Shown here: piece after piece, positions 20,873 to 32,786 of the stretch | Layout: the number at the start of each line of letters is the position of its first letter | Position numbering within the stretch: the stretch's first letter is position 1 | DNA from: Chalara sp. BL73 | Taxonomy: Eukaryota; Ascomycota; Leotiomycetes; Helotiales | Reading direction: 5' to 3' | Length of the DNA: 64,000 nucleotides | Assembly (NCBI GenBank): GCA_918026815.1 | Contig: CAKJVC010000055.1 | Span: forward strand, 1-64,000 | Notes under the pieces: model-generated | Seen by the model: the letters and a program-made list of their open reading frames with translations, nothing else | Database searches by the model: none | What the model was told of the DNA's origin: nothing | Program-made: the position numbers and the translations under genes

Positions 20873-22125
20873 ATGGGCAAGTCGTCAAAGGATAAGCGTG
20901 ATGCGTACTACAGACTCGCGAAAGAGCAAGGGTGGAGGGCACGCAGTGCATTCAAACTCCTTCAACTAGATGAAGGTAATATCCGAAGGCGAGCTCAACT
21001 GGCCAAACGCTAAGCATTCGTGCAGAATTCGACCTCTTCAAAGATGTGACTCGAGTTGTAGATCTTTGCGCCGCGCCTGGAAGCTGGAGCCAAGTTCTTT
21101 CCCGTGTGCTGATCAAAGGAGAGAAGTTTGGTCGGATAGCGTGGGAGGACAAGCAAGAAAAGATCCGTCAACGATTATTGAAGCTCAATGGCACAGAACC
21201 TTCATTGGAAGATATCCATGCGGAGGAACTATTGGAGCCTACCGGTACAGATGCTGCTAAGCTCAAACCTCGGAAAGATGTCAAGATTGTTGCCATTGAT
21301 CTCCAGCCAATGAGTCCTCTTCAGGGGATTGTTACCCTACGAGCGGATATTACTCATCCAGCCACGGTACCTCTGCTATTGCGCGCACTCGATCCAAATT
21401 ATGAACCTGTTACGAAATCCCAACATGCGTCTCATCCAGTTGATTTGGTACTTTCCGATGGGGCTCCCGATGTGACAGGGCTACACGATCTAGACATCTA
21501 TGTTCAGTCGCAGCTTCTTTTTGCAGCTTTGAATCTCGCACTATGTGTGCTACGTCCCGGAGGAAAATTCGTTGCGAAAATATTCAGGGGCAGGAACGTG
21601 GACTTGCTATATGCACAACTTAAGATCTTCTTCGAACGAGTAGTAGTCGCGAAACCAAGATCAAGTCGTGCAAGTAGTGTAGAGGCCTTCATTGTGTGCC
21701 TCAACTTCTCACCACCAGTCGGGTTCAAGGCTAGTCTTGATGAGCCAATGGGTGTCGGTGACAAGCTAGACAAGATAGTGAGATTGAAAGCTGAGCAAGA
21801 AGCTATCATCGCAACGACTATTTTACAGGATCCTAACCTTGGAACTTGGTCCACAATTCCTTTAGCACAATTTAATGCGAGCAAGGACAACGTGGTTGAG
21901 GTGACTTTACCTGACGAAGAGTCAATAGCTCGGCGGAATGGGAGATGGATCGCGCCGTTTCTCGCTTGCGGAGATCTATCAGCCTTTGATTCCGATGCCT
22001 CATATCATTTACCAAAGGATCGAATTACCTTGGATCCTGTACAGCCACCTACTGCCCCTCCTTATAAACGTGCTCTCGAAATGAGGAAAGCGGCTGGCGG
22101 TGCATACGGAAAGACATCGGTATAA
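20873..22125 (+). CDS. TRM7: tRNA (cytidine32/guanosine34-2'-O)-methyltransferase TRM7 (FtsJ family)
   Basis: Exon 1 is 20873-20975 and exon 2 is 21026-22125. The 50-nt intron splits a Glu codon and restores frame exactly, giving 400 residues. The opening [20 protein letters not shown], followed by WRARSAFKL, is typical. The SAM-binding motif is [15 protein letters not shown]. The catalytic K-D-K-E tetrad is visible as RSAFK, LSDGAPD, KFVAKIF and SVEAF. The enzyme methylates 2'-OH of residues 32 and 34 in the anticodon loop of some tRNAs, working with partner proteins Trm732 and Trm734 in yeast. An insert of about 40 residues after GRIAWEDKQ ([20 protein letters not shown]), compared with the short yeast enzyme, is common in filamentous fungi as far as I recall. 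Cytosolic. Confidence 0.92.
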
Positions 22126-22530
22126 AACCTAGCGCTTCCCTCAACCGAGAAGCATTTATTCATTACAATATATCTATGAATGGCACATAATCAATTTTGC
22201 CGTAGCATAGCGTGGCGTCTATAGACTTTGCAATCACTACGCACGAAGGTGATTGCTTCAAGCTACATACTTGAACATCTGGTTTTACACACTTAGTGCT
22301 CAAGTTTCTTAAGAGACATCTTTCTCAAGAAAAAGGATCTAATGCAGGGTCTCGATAATGATAATGCGAGTTGTCAATATGCTATGCATATTCGATACAA
22401 AAAAAAAACCTCCAGCGGTCCAATCGAAGCACCTGAACTCCGTTCATGAGGGTATTATCTAAGACCATGGCCTATACTGTCCATGTCTTTCATCGCGAGA
22501 CCTCCCTTTCGCCTCTCACAAATCTCAAAT
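22126..22530. other. Convergent intergenic region of TRM7 and the carrier gene
   Basis: Holds the 3' ends of both genes. It has an AATATATC element after TRM7 and an A9 run near 22400. No gene seen. Confidence 0.5.
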
Positions 22531-23615
22531 CTATTTGGTAATAAAGCCAAGATAATCCGCAACAATCAGTGTCACCATACTATAAACAAGATTAGTATGT
22601 TCCTCGAATCGAGGTTTATTTAATTATGGATCGCCACTTACGCATGGGGAGCGATTCTGACATAGTATGTTCCAAATCCACGGTAAAATCTCAACAAGCC
22701 TTCTTCTTTTGCTACTTTCCTGAAGCAGTCGCCCATGCCTTTGTATGGAAGCGTCCCATCTGCCGCCTTTTGCTGTTTCTGCAATCTCGTTTTTACAAAG
22801 TCAAATGGCAGACTGAAGAAACTTGCAAAGAATCCGGCTACTGCGCTAGCGCTCAAAGTTTGAGCCCGAGGACTGAGAGAAGTATCCTTCAGCTGTTGCT
22901 TTGCCTCTGAAAAGAAGGCGAGCTGGCCAAAATTCAATGCCATTGCTCGTACAACTGTCGGTGTTGCTCCTGCCCAGAGCCGACCTATGCCTTCAGACTT
23001 GGCAATGCTTGATAAGGCATCAATTACTGATTTGTAGTTTTTACGTTCCGCCAACGGTTTTAAGCCGTCCGATTGCATGCGAATCAGAGCTAAATCTGCT
23101 GGGTTTCCGATCATGGCAGCCAAACCGCCGGCTGAAAGGCCTGCTGCCGCTCGCTCAGCGAAGCCAATTGTAGTTCCCTTCTCTTTTGCGCGGACCGTCA
23201 AACTTTTCATGAATGTGTCGAAGAATCCAAGACGCGCTGTGGTGTATACTGCCTGTCTAAGTAGACCTGCGGAAAGCCCAGTATACAAGTCTAAAACCTT
23301 GCCTGCAGCTATGATATCCCTGGTCACCGAGAGAGGAGTGGCTTTTGGGCCAGTCTTAGCACCCTCACCAGCTAACTGGATTCTGACTTTGATCATATCA
23401 ATAGGCTGAATAACCGTCGTGGCTACCATACCCGCAGCTCCTCCATTTATGAATGGGAGCGCGGCGCGCATGAATGGCGTGTGGAGGAAGTCATTCTTCA
23501 CAGCTATAGGGTCCGCCTTCGTGTTCTCTGCCACACGTTTGGTCGTGCCGATTGCATCGGACGTCTTGTTCCGTGCAGCTTCCGCCGCCTGCTTGAGGGA
23601 GTTTGAGGCAGACAT
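22531..23615 (-). CDS. Mitochondrial 2-oxoglutarate/malate carrier (SLC25A11-like)
   Basis: Exon 1 is 23615-22642. A 62-nt intron (GTAAGT, TACTAAT, TATAG) leads to a small last exon, 22579-22531, that encodes MVTLIVADYLGFITK. The 340-residue product has three mitochondrial-carrier repeats with the Px(D/E)xx(K/R) signatures QPIDMIKVR, NPADLALIR and LPFDFVKTR. The second signature ends in IR rather than KxR, as in oxoglutarate carriers. DLYTGLSAGLLRQAVYTTARLG and IGRLWAGATPTVVRAMALN also fit this subfamily. It exchanges 2-oxoglutarate for malate or other dicarboxylates across the inner membrane (malate-aspartate shuttle). The N-terminus of about 45 residues (SASNSLKQAAEAARNKT) is longer than in animals. 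Start chosen at 23615, the second Met of the open frame, because it matches a short hydrophilic N-terminus. Confidence 0.88.
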
Positions 23616-26600
23616 GGTTTGGAAAGTGGAAGTTTGCAAGAGGAGGCGCTGTTTTGTAAAGATGGCGGACTTCGATAGAAGCTACCTAGAGTCAGATCAG
23701 AGAAGCGTCAGCATTCAAGGAGGAGACAAGAGCTAGTATATGAATGCGTTTAATCCCAGACTAAGGCTTGCCATGCCGTGAACCTGAGGTGATATATTCT
23801 ACATGACGGAGACCGACAGAAGACGCAAGCTTTTGGTCTTGTCGGTTTAGCATGCGAGACCAATAGACATCTGGGCGATGTCGGAGCGTGTACAGAGTTG
23901 AACAAGCAGATAGCCTTGGTTACTGAGGCAGATCGTGGGGATTCTCCTGTACTGACCTTTCCAGCACTGCTGATTTGTTCTACCGAGCTCCCGAGTGTTT
24001 GGGCTGAGTCGCAGCCGGTGGGGTCGGGGGGTTCAGCCAAGGATGATATGCAGCTTTCGTTACACGGACCCTGATCACTGATGATGCTCAATTCGAAGTG
24101 TAGCTACAAACGAAGAAGAAGATGATGCGACTCTCTTGGATATTTTACTTTGCGAGGAAAAAAAGGAAGAGAGGAGAAGGTAGAGGAGGGTTGGGTGAGA
24201 CAGTCCCCTACTCTTTTTCTTGAGGTGAGGGGAGCAGATCAATAGGGATTGGACGTGCCGTGCGGGGTTCAGGCACACACACGACAATGGGCACACGGCC
24301 AGTCCAGACTCTCGAGCGTTGCTGGTCGCACAACCGCCAGCCAAACCACTTTTATCCTGTTTCTAGGATTTACAGGTACCTGGAAAGTAGTTCCTGTGCT
24401 GGCGTGGGGACTGGCACAAAAATCCCCCCGACCTGCGAGCCATTCCTTGCGCTGGCCCGGAAATTTACGGCTTGTGGTTTCTTGTGCTATCCAACAATCT
24501 CAGTTGCGATGTCTTTGTTGGGTGGTGGTTGTGCGCTCATGGACGTGATATGGGTGGTGACGCAGCATGTTTGACAGCAAAAGCTTGAATTCCGGATTTG
24601 TTGCGCCTCTCTTGTCGCCTTCACATGTTTTGACACCACCAACTTTCTCAAACAAACCGCCGGAAAAGACAATCTCTTTTTTTCCCCGTGCTCTTTCAAG
24701 CAGCAATCGATAAAGACGTTTACATGTTTGCGATGCCCAGGCACAGCTATCGGGTGTCAGCTCAAACCAAAGCTTTCGCGTCACTCAAGCTTTGGTTGGA
24801 GTAGAGCTGTGAGATGATCTGTGATGCATGCGGGGTATTGAGGGGTCCCTGCCGGACTCTTCCATCCTCGACTCAATAGTCCCCTTCGTCCAGCAATCGT
24901 TCTCGTGTCCACTATTATATAACCCCAATCTCACCAGCATACACAAACATCGCTACTCCAGCACGCTTTATTTCCTCTTTCGGATTCCCTCATCTCGTGC
25001 GCAGTTTAAAAGCCACGTGACCCCGCTTCCCGCTCCCTTCGGGCCTATGCAATCAATACTGTAATTTCCCTACCCCCCCTACAGTATGAACACCCCATCC
25101 ATCTCATCAATTCATAACCTCAACCATCCCGTCATCCCAAATTCACCCTCCCTTTCCATCCCAGCCAAACCCACCCACTTTCCCTTTCTCACTCTAGCTA
25201 AATAGATAGCTCATCATCCCATCCATCCTGCCTCTCTGATCCGTCTTATTCCCGGTACACCACCACCACCATCGCCGCCGCCCCAACACAGAACGCGGAA
25301 ACACCCGTCACGACGCAGCCGCCGGAATTAGATTCTTGCGTCGGGGATTACCCACCCATTTTCGCGTCCCGACCGTAAGCGAGGGGGACCATCTAGTCCC
25401 GGCGTTTTGGTGGGCGTTGGCGGAGGCCTTGTTGCCCTTATCGTAATGATAGGGAATGTGTGAGACTGGGGATGCGTTGGGTCTCCGATGGGGGTTGTTT
25501 GTTGAGTATGCAATGGAGACTTGTCAGATTGGTCTTGGTCTTGGTCTTGGTCTTTGTTGAGATGGAGTGAGACACTGTGTGCAAGTGTAGGTAGATGTCC
25601 GGATGGCCATTTCACCGCTCGTCTCTCTCTCTCTTTTTTATTTTTTTGGTCCTGGGATGGTTTGCCTGCATTATTTGAGGTCTCAAGCCCCGGACGACTT
25701 TGTTCCTACGCTGTGTGCTTGTCCTGCGGTATTTGATAATCGGCCGTCGGCCATGATACATATCGTCCTGCTCGCTTTCTGCTTCTGCATCTGAGATTTA
25801 GTTTCGGGTATCGATTCTGTTTCGTTTACGTCTTTCGATCCTCATGTATTCTCTTGCGGTTAATCATGTATGAAGTGCAATTTGTCTCAAGTGCGATTGT
25901 GTCGGAGCTTTCCTGCTATGAATTGATTATCATTCCATTTTTTATACTGCTGGCCAACAAAACTATTGATTCGCCTATTCTTACTGTGCTTTATCTTGAG
26001 GATTTGGCCGTTGTTCCTATGGAACCATAAATTTATTTCAGCTGTAGTGGCAGTTCGGCTTATAGCAGATACAGCAGAAGCTTTGGAGAGCAGGAGTGCG
26101 ATCATGAATCATCTTATCATGGTCGATATGAAACGAGTTTCTATTATTATTTTGCTTAGCCTAAATCGAAATAAATTTGTCTTTCATAATAGAGTATTCG
26201 ACCGCTATCATGGGTTCTCCAATATCCTCGGTTGTTAGAATATATACAGCGTCTTTGCCATAATATAAGCTGCATTTTAGTTACTCTGATTTATTCGACT
26301 TGACAGGTCATGTGTGCATCGATGTAAGTAGTGAGCATTTTGACAAACGGATATCTTAAAGTTAGAGTCAGGGCGACATTCTATGTCGGCCACAGGTTAC
26401 ACAATGCTTTCCAAAAGCGTTCTTGGGGGGCAAGTCCGTTATATAGTGTCTACAAAGGCTTGGCGAAGCACATAAAGTCATATGACTTCTGTGTCAAGAG
26501 GCTGCCCTTTAGTGCACCTCAATTTGAAGTCTCCAGAGGTACTCTTTAGTGTATTATTAATATTCGGGAAAGGAAATTTCGTGTTAGACAAACAAATCCC

Positions 26601-26812
26601 TGTACTCAGATTGGCTGAGGTCTCGTGATGGCTTGCCTGCCTACATAGCCAGCTCACTTCCAGCCTCGTCAAATTTTCAAATTTTCTCCAGAACACAACA
26701 TAAAAGCAAGACTGCTTTAGGCTCCACTGAAGAGTTTGTCCATCGTGCTGAAGACTCTCTAGGATAGACATAGTTTGGTCACTCCATCGCATCCCGCTTG
26801 CCCCCACTCAAG
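23616..26812. other. Long intergenic region between the carrier and the HET gene
   Basis: No gene I can support. It includes a pyrimidine-rich segment at about 24930-25320, a (TCTTGG)4 hexanucleotide repeat at 25531-25556 and a CT/T run at 25620-25650. A frame at about 25400-25463 reads like a membrane helix (GVLVGVGGGLVALIVMIGNV), but its surroundings have stops and no usable introns. The second half, about 25,900-26,500, is AT-richer. Confidence 0.4.
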
Positions 26813-28810
26813 ATGCGTCTTTTGAGTACAAAAACATTGCATCTGGCAGAGTTCGTGGGCGAAATTCCGTACTATGCAATTCTGTCTCATCGTTGGGAAG
26901 ATGAAGAGGTGCTCTTCGAGGATATCAGAACTCCTCCGGAATATGGGAGGAAGATGAAAGGTTATCGAAAGATAGAAGGCTGCATCAATCAAGCTAAAAT
27001 GGATGGTTGGGAATGGGTAGTATGCAGATACCTATTGTTCTCTCTAAAGGACGTGGAGAAGAGATATTTTAATTTGAGATGACACTAATCAGAGATATAG
27101 TGGATCGATTCCTGCTGCATTGATAAGTCGTCTAGCGCTGAGCTTTCCGAAGCCATCAACTCTATGTTTCGATGGTGAGACTGACCTTCTCTCTTGTATA
27201 TATTTCAATTTGAATTATCTCGTGACTGAATTCAGAGTATGTTGGGAATTTGTCGGAGCATATATTCCTAAGGTAGAATACCTTACGGGCAGCTAGGGGA
27301 ACGTTTACCTAAGCTAATGCTGACGAGAGGACATTACAATAGGTATCAAGATGCTCAAGTCTGCTACGCGTATCTCTCTGACGTTCTATGGGAAGCTGAT
27401 CAAGATAATCTCCACCATGAATGTAGCAGATCAGGCTTTATGAAAAGTAAATGGTGGTCTAGAGGCTGGACATTACAAGAGCTTCTTGCACCTGAAACGG
27501 TGATATTCTACGATTGTAAGTGGAGAGATTTGGGAACCAAATATTCATTGAAACCTATCATTGAGCAAATCACTGGGATCAGTGACATGACAAATTTCGA
27601 CGACGCGTCTGTGGCTCAAAAATTGTCGTGGGCTTCGCATCGCAAAACAACCAGGGTCGAGGATATGGCCTATTCCCTAATGGGCATTTTTAAGATTAAT
27701 ATGCCACTGCTTTATGGCGAAGGCAAGAAGGCCTTTCTTCGCCTCCAGGTTGAAATCCTCAACAAGATCGGTGACGAATCAATCTTCGCATGGACTGATA
27801 ATATTAGTGGCGTTCCCGGTGGCGGATTGCTCGCCACTGGCCCCGAGGATTTTCGGTATTCAGGCAATATTAGAAGTACGGATTGGGATAGTATCAAGAA
27901 CCTGCAACACTTTCATAAAGCTCCCATAGCCTTCACGAATATGGGCTTACGCATTGACAACCCTATAGTGTATTTCCCAAATGAAGGCGTTTACGGCATC
28001 CCTCTGAGATGTGCAAGGAAAGGCTCTAAAGAACCTATATTAGTACGTTTGGAAAAGACGACGCGCAATACCTTTGAGAGAGCATTACATAGCAAAATTT
28101 ACACGTTACATTTTAGCGAAGAGTTCGATGTCATGGCTCCGAGAAGTATTTATATTAGGCAAGTATATCAGGATGGACCAAGCATGTCCTACATATATCC
28201 ACCATGGGGATCGATATCACAGAAATACACATTCAGACTTGAAGGTTTAAAAAAGAATGGGTTAAGCGTATCGGACATATTTGGCGGCAAAATTATCTCT
28301 CAGCCTCTCCAGAAATTATCCCTTTGCCAAATACGGCACAAGATTGATGATGCAAAGACAGATCCAGAGCGAGATGGTTTATCCTTGAATTGGACCAACG
28401 CACGGGGACAGGGACGCACAGACGACTTTTTAGTTGTGATCTTGAACCATCGAGACAAAGCATTGTGTTTTGCAGTATTTGTAGAAAAAGTCGAGTCCCA
28501 GTTATATGTTGACATCTACAGGCATGAGGAAGGAAATGTTGTGTTTTTGGCGGATGCCGTTCCTCGCGAATTTACTATAGACTCTACTACAAGCCGCGAT
28601 CGACTTTCCACGCACCTTGAGGGCGGCCGGTCAGTAACAGTAGTTGCCAAAAAGGAACCGGAAATTCGAGACTCTGGACAATGCAAGAACAGAAATCATT
28701 ATAATATAATATATAAGATCCATATCAGCATAGACGATACCGGATACCTCCCGTTCCCACGGCTAGAAAGCCCCGATGAAGCCGATGAGATCTCTGACTC
28801 AGAAGAGTAG
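26813..28810 (+). CDS. HET-domain protein (heterokaryon incompatibility family)
   Basis: Three exons, 26813-27019, 27101-27174 and 27343-28810, give 582 residues. Intron 1 has GTATGC, ACTAATC and ATAG. Intron 2 is long (168 nt) with GTGAGA, GCTAATGCTGAC and AATAG. The N-terminal HET domain shows MRLLSTKTL, YYAILSHRW, YRKIEGCINQA, WIDSCCIDKSSSAELSEAIN, YQDAQVCYAYLSDV, RGWTLQELLAP and a closing MPLLYGEG. These blocks are typical of HET-E/HET-6-like proteins that trigger cell death on non-self contact. The C-terminal 300 residues have no recognised repeats: no WD40, ankyrin or NACHT. It is a simple two-part HET protein, and its target is unknown. Cytosolic, no membrane segment. Confidence 0.88.
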
Positions 28811-29248
28811 GAAATCTAGCGCAGCTCTAAAGCTCTATCAACGACCTACCTATTCTCATACACTCCGCCGGCTCTATTCCCGCTTCAGCCAGTCACTACG
28901 TATCTTGGGAGAATTTTGCTTTATGCCACGATTGTCTTTTTTTTTTTTTAGCGCGAAGCGCGATCGTCATTATTTATTTATTTGCCAACCAGGGGTATCT
29001 CAGGGACAAAGGCTACAACACCACGTGAAAATGGGAAACATGAGCCTGAGATGCGGAAAGGCGCGGACCCATTAGCGATCTAATAACCTATAAATTTCCT
29101 TGGCTGAGATCAGAATACACGAGGGAGACGTGGATGTGCTTATCATCCGAAATGGGCGCTTGAACTAAAGCGAAGTGTCCACAAAACGGGAAATGGAGAT
29201 GGCATGCATGCACTATTTGACGTGATACATTCATATTGTGGCTTCGAA
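28811..29248. other. Convergent intergenic region of the HET gene and RAD4
   Basis: Contains a T14 run near 28937-28950 and a CACGTG site at about 29022-29027. No coding feature seen. Confidence 0.5.
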
Positions 29249-31800
29249 TTACTCCGGAAAGAACCCGCCTCCCTCGAAATCCTCTTCTACGTACTCTTCA
29301 GTGGAGACGCTGCTTGCATCGCCAGCGTCCGCTATATCTCCGTCGCTCTCACTCCCGTTATTTGCTGCTGCTGCTTCTTCTTCATCCTCGCCATCTTCAC
29401 CCTCAACCTTATAGCTATCTACGCGCTCCTTGACTCTCAACATGACAAGCCACCTCTTCCACATTGCCACCGCTCTCGCGGCTCGTCTCTCTTCCTCCAC
29501 CCTAGCACGCTCGTCGCTCATCCCATCCAGCACCGCTTCCACCGCCTCTTGGTACTCACTCGCGACCACAACGCCCGTAAGAACCGCCGTTCCATGGCGG
29601 CCACGGAACGAGAATCCCGTTAGGGCATCCGAGTAATCAATCCCAAGCAACCGAGCTGCATATGCAGCTTCGGAATTTCTGATATGAACACCTCCCACAG
29701 GCACCATGCCTGGGACATAGACATCAATATTTCCAAACGAGTTCTTCGGCACTCGTCCGTTCACAATCGGTGGCGGGACATAAACCTCTGTCTGCTCCTC
29801 CGTATACAGATTCGTGCCAGGCCGTTCATCCGCTTCGTCTTCCTCTTCATCCGGCCGCTTCTTCGGCTCCACAGTCTTAACGGGCTGCTCCCCCATCTTG
29901 ATATCCCTTCCTAGCCGATACCACGCCTCAGAGCTCTTCACGCTCTTCACGTCACGCCGTCGAAACACGCTCTCCAGTTTCTTCAGCCCAGGCTTCGCAG
30001 GATCCCTCCCAGCAGCTACGGTGCCGACGGCTTTCTTCCCAACGAGCACTTCGTTGCGCTTCAGATGTCGTTCGAGCGCGTAGACGGGATGGTCCTTGAA
30101 GTCGACGATGTTCCTCGGCATCGGCTCTCGTGCCTCGGCGGCTGCGAGCTCCTCGTCTTCGAGCTCGTCGTAGGCGGTCTTATCGATCCAGCCACGGTCG
30201 TACTTTCCTATAACTTTCTGCCACCATTTTTGGCCACCAGGCGTGGATTCGACACGCATTTTGCGGGTCTTGCCATTATACGCTTTGACATATCGTCTTG
30301 TTACATCGCGAGCGGAACCGTCTTCTTCGAATGCGATAACATAGTTCATACCATTTAGTTCGTCTCGTGAGAAAGACGGTTCGAAGCTTCGAGGCTTGGC
30401 GATGGATTCGGTAATTAGGGGATCGACAGGTATCCATTTTTGGTGGGCTTCATCCAGGACCTCGACCCAGAAGACGGGATTTTCAGAGTCATGAATGTGC
30501 TTTCGAGGGGGTTCACGACGAGCGGGGGCTGCAATGCTGGGGAGCTCATAGTCCGTACCGGTATGTCCCAGGCGGCGTCGTGGATTGGTGATACTCAAAG
30601 AAGCACCGCCGGGGCTGGCGAATTGATAATTTGAGGCTGTCATCGCGACAGGTGGAGGCTGCGACACATTTTCTTGTCGCGCCTCCCTGAGACCGTCCTC
30701 AGATGAGGTTGGAAGTGGATGTAATCTTGGGTGCCCAGATCCGATGGATAATGGCTGGATTGAGCAGACAAGACGGCACTCGACACCAGCGCTCCGCAGC
30801 AGAGCAACGTAAAGTTGAGCTCCAACATCCCTTGAGCCTTTGAGATCTTTTGCTGCTTTCCAAAAGTCTTCTTTGGCATGACAAGTATCAGGGTGCGTGT
30901 ATCTGATCTATGGAAATGTGAGCAAGCGGCAGGTTATCTATCAATTTGTGTACATACTCCCTCAAGGTCCTTCGGGTTATCAGCCCAAAGCGCCCTCCTC
31001 AGTCCCTGCTCCGTAACCTGGAACCTTTTCTTCCACATTTCCCCGATATCCGCTAGTCCCCTCTTCAGCGAATTCGCCCTTCCAAATTGCGACAGATTCT
31101 TATCCGGATTCACAAACGTGGCCATTTTCTTTGTCAGGTGCTGTCTTAATTCCTTCTGCACATCGTAATCATTGCACCATCGATTTCTCCGTTCTAGAAA
31201 CGCCATGAAGCATAGAACATGCATCTTATGCACCATCAAGCGCACATCCTTTTCTTCTTTATTGAGAATCTTTCTTGCCGCCGTGGATGGCTTCTTCTTG
31301 GGCTCCTCCTTTCGAGTCAAAGTCAATTCCAGATCTCCACTCGGGCCTTCCACAGGAGTCTCGGCGTCAAAATCAAAATCGAAACCCTCCCAATCCTGCT
31401 CGCTCTCCTCATCGGACTCATCACCTGACTCGCGGTATATGGTCTGCAGCTCCTTCTCCTTCCCTTTCCCCTTCTCATTCCCAAATATCGAGAAAACTGA
31501 CGATTCCCTCGAGTTGATCTCAACATCTTCAAACTCCGGCTCATCATCCTCATCGTCATTGACAGCCGGAGCCGTTCTCTCGACCGGACCCGCGATCTCG
31601 TGATCAGACTTCGCTGCAGCTGTAACTTCCGTCCTGCGGCCCGTCCTTCTTCGTTTGAGCGGCCGTTCGGAAACTTGGGACTGCGCGGGTAAGGTCTCCC
31701 TCAGCATCTCGGCATACACATCTGGCACTCCATTTTGAACCGTCTGAGCTTTCGATGCTCGGCCCCTCCCGCGAGGGGCCCTTAAGCCTCTGCCTGACAT
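29249..31800 (-). CDS. RAD4: DNA damage recognition protein RAD4/XPC
   Basis: Exon 1 is 31800-30958 and exon 2 is 30907-29249, joined by a 50-nt intron (GTATGT...CATAG) between DLEG and IRYTHPDT. The protein has 833 residues. Start taken at MSGRGLRAPRGRGR, the first in-frame ATG. After an acidic, disordered N-terminus comes the transglutaminase-like domain: MVHKMHVLCFMAFLERRNRW, DFWKAAKDLKGSRDVGAQL, then NPVFWVEVLDEAHQKWIPVD. Three beta-hairpin domains follow: BHD1 (FKDHPVYALERHLKRNEVL), BHD2 (WYRLGRDIKMGEQPVK) and BHD3 (VPKNSFGNIDVYVPGMVPVG, GVHI). RAD4/XPC opens distorted DNA and starts global-genome nucleotide excision repair with Rad23. The tail is very acidic. Lineage-level naming (Rhp41 or Rhp42 type in fission yeast) cannot be settled by eye. 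Confidence 0.92.
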
Positions 31801-32786
31801 GCCTGCTTCCCAAAAACCTTGGTCCTCAGGCTCTGGCACGAAATAAAAATAACGGACCGTAGCTGAGTTAGAGGCGACTCGGAGTTTGTCGTCTGCTTAA
31901 GCTGATCAAGGCCCCCAGAAGCTCATCGTTCCTGAAAACGGCGCATGTGAAGTCGATCGTGCTACCTACCTACCAGCGGCCAAATAAACACAAGTTGCGG
32001 CCCGAGAGAATTAGTTACCCAGGCTTAAAGATGCATTTCAAGATTAATGCTGGCGCGAAGATTGAAGCCGAGATGAAAATGAATATCTTGAGGTTGTTGC
32101 CTTGACGCCACATTGGTGACGCCACAAAGCTTGGCTTTGGTCTCTCTAATGGCGTCCCCACTTTACAGTTCACAACTCAGTCATGATCATTCAGCTCAAT
32201 GGTTTCAAAATGTAATCATTCCACCCATTTATTTGGAAGAAGCTTTGGAGTACAGAGAAAACTGACAAAACCAGACTATTTTCAGCCAAGACATGCTAGG
32301 ATGAGGGTTATAAGCCTTTTCTCGTATGTCTACGAAAGGCAGTTGGACATCACAATAAGGCCAGGCACACACAGGAAAGGAGCTCAGCATACGATGAATT
32401 ATTGCATTCCTATTTACATATCGCGTAGGAGCGATTTCGTAATCTTATTGTCCTCATGTCTCAAACTCCAGGTCCCTTAGCAGAATGTCATCCTGCCGTG
32501 ATGGCGTGATGACTGAAAAGAAAATGAAATAGAATACAAATGCCTTATATGGGGCAGCGGTAGCCTCCTTACAAAGCGGCGAAGTCATAAAATCATATCC
32601 ACCACCTTGTACCCTGTGCTGAGGAATGAAATTTTGGTATAAGCTTCATGCCGAATCTATGAAAGGGTTTCGCGAATTCTGTTGTCCTCCATCGCACTGA
32701 TTGATGGTACACCACAGTCCAAGCCCCAAAGTGTAAGAGACGTCTTAAAAGCAGAAAGTGTTGGTACAGTAGCAAGAATGGCGGGT
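31801..32786. other. Intergenic between RAD4 and the dynamin-family gene
   Basis: The left 200 bp is the RAD4 promoter. A short imperfect duplication (GACGCCACATTGGTGACGCC) lies at about 32105-32124. Nothing coding recognised. Confidence 0.45.
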
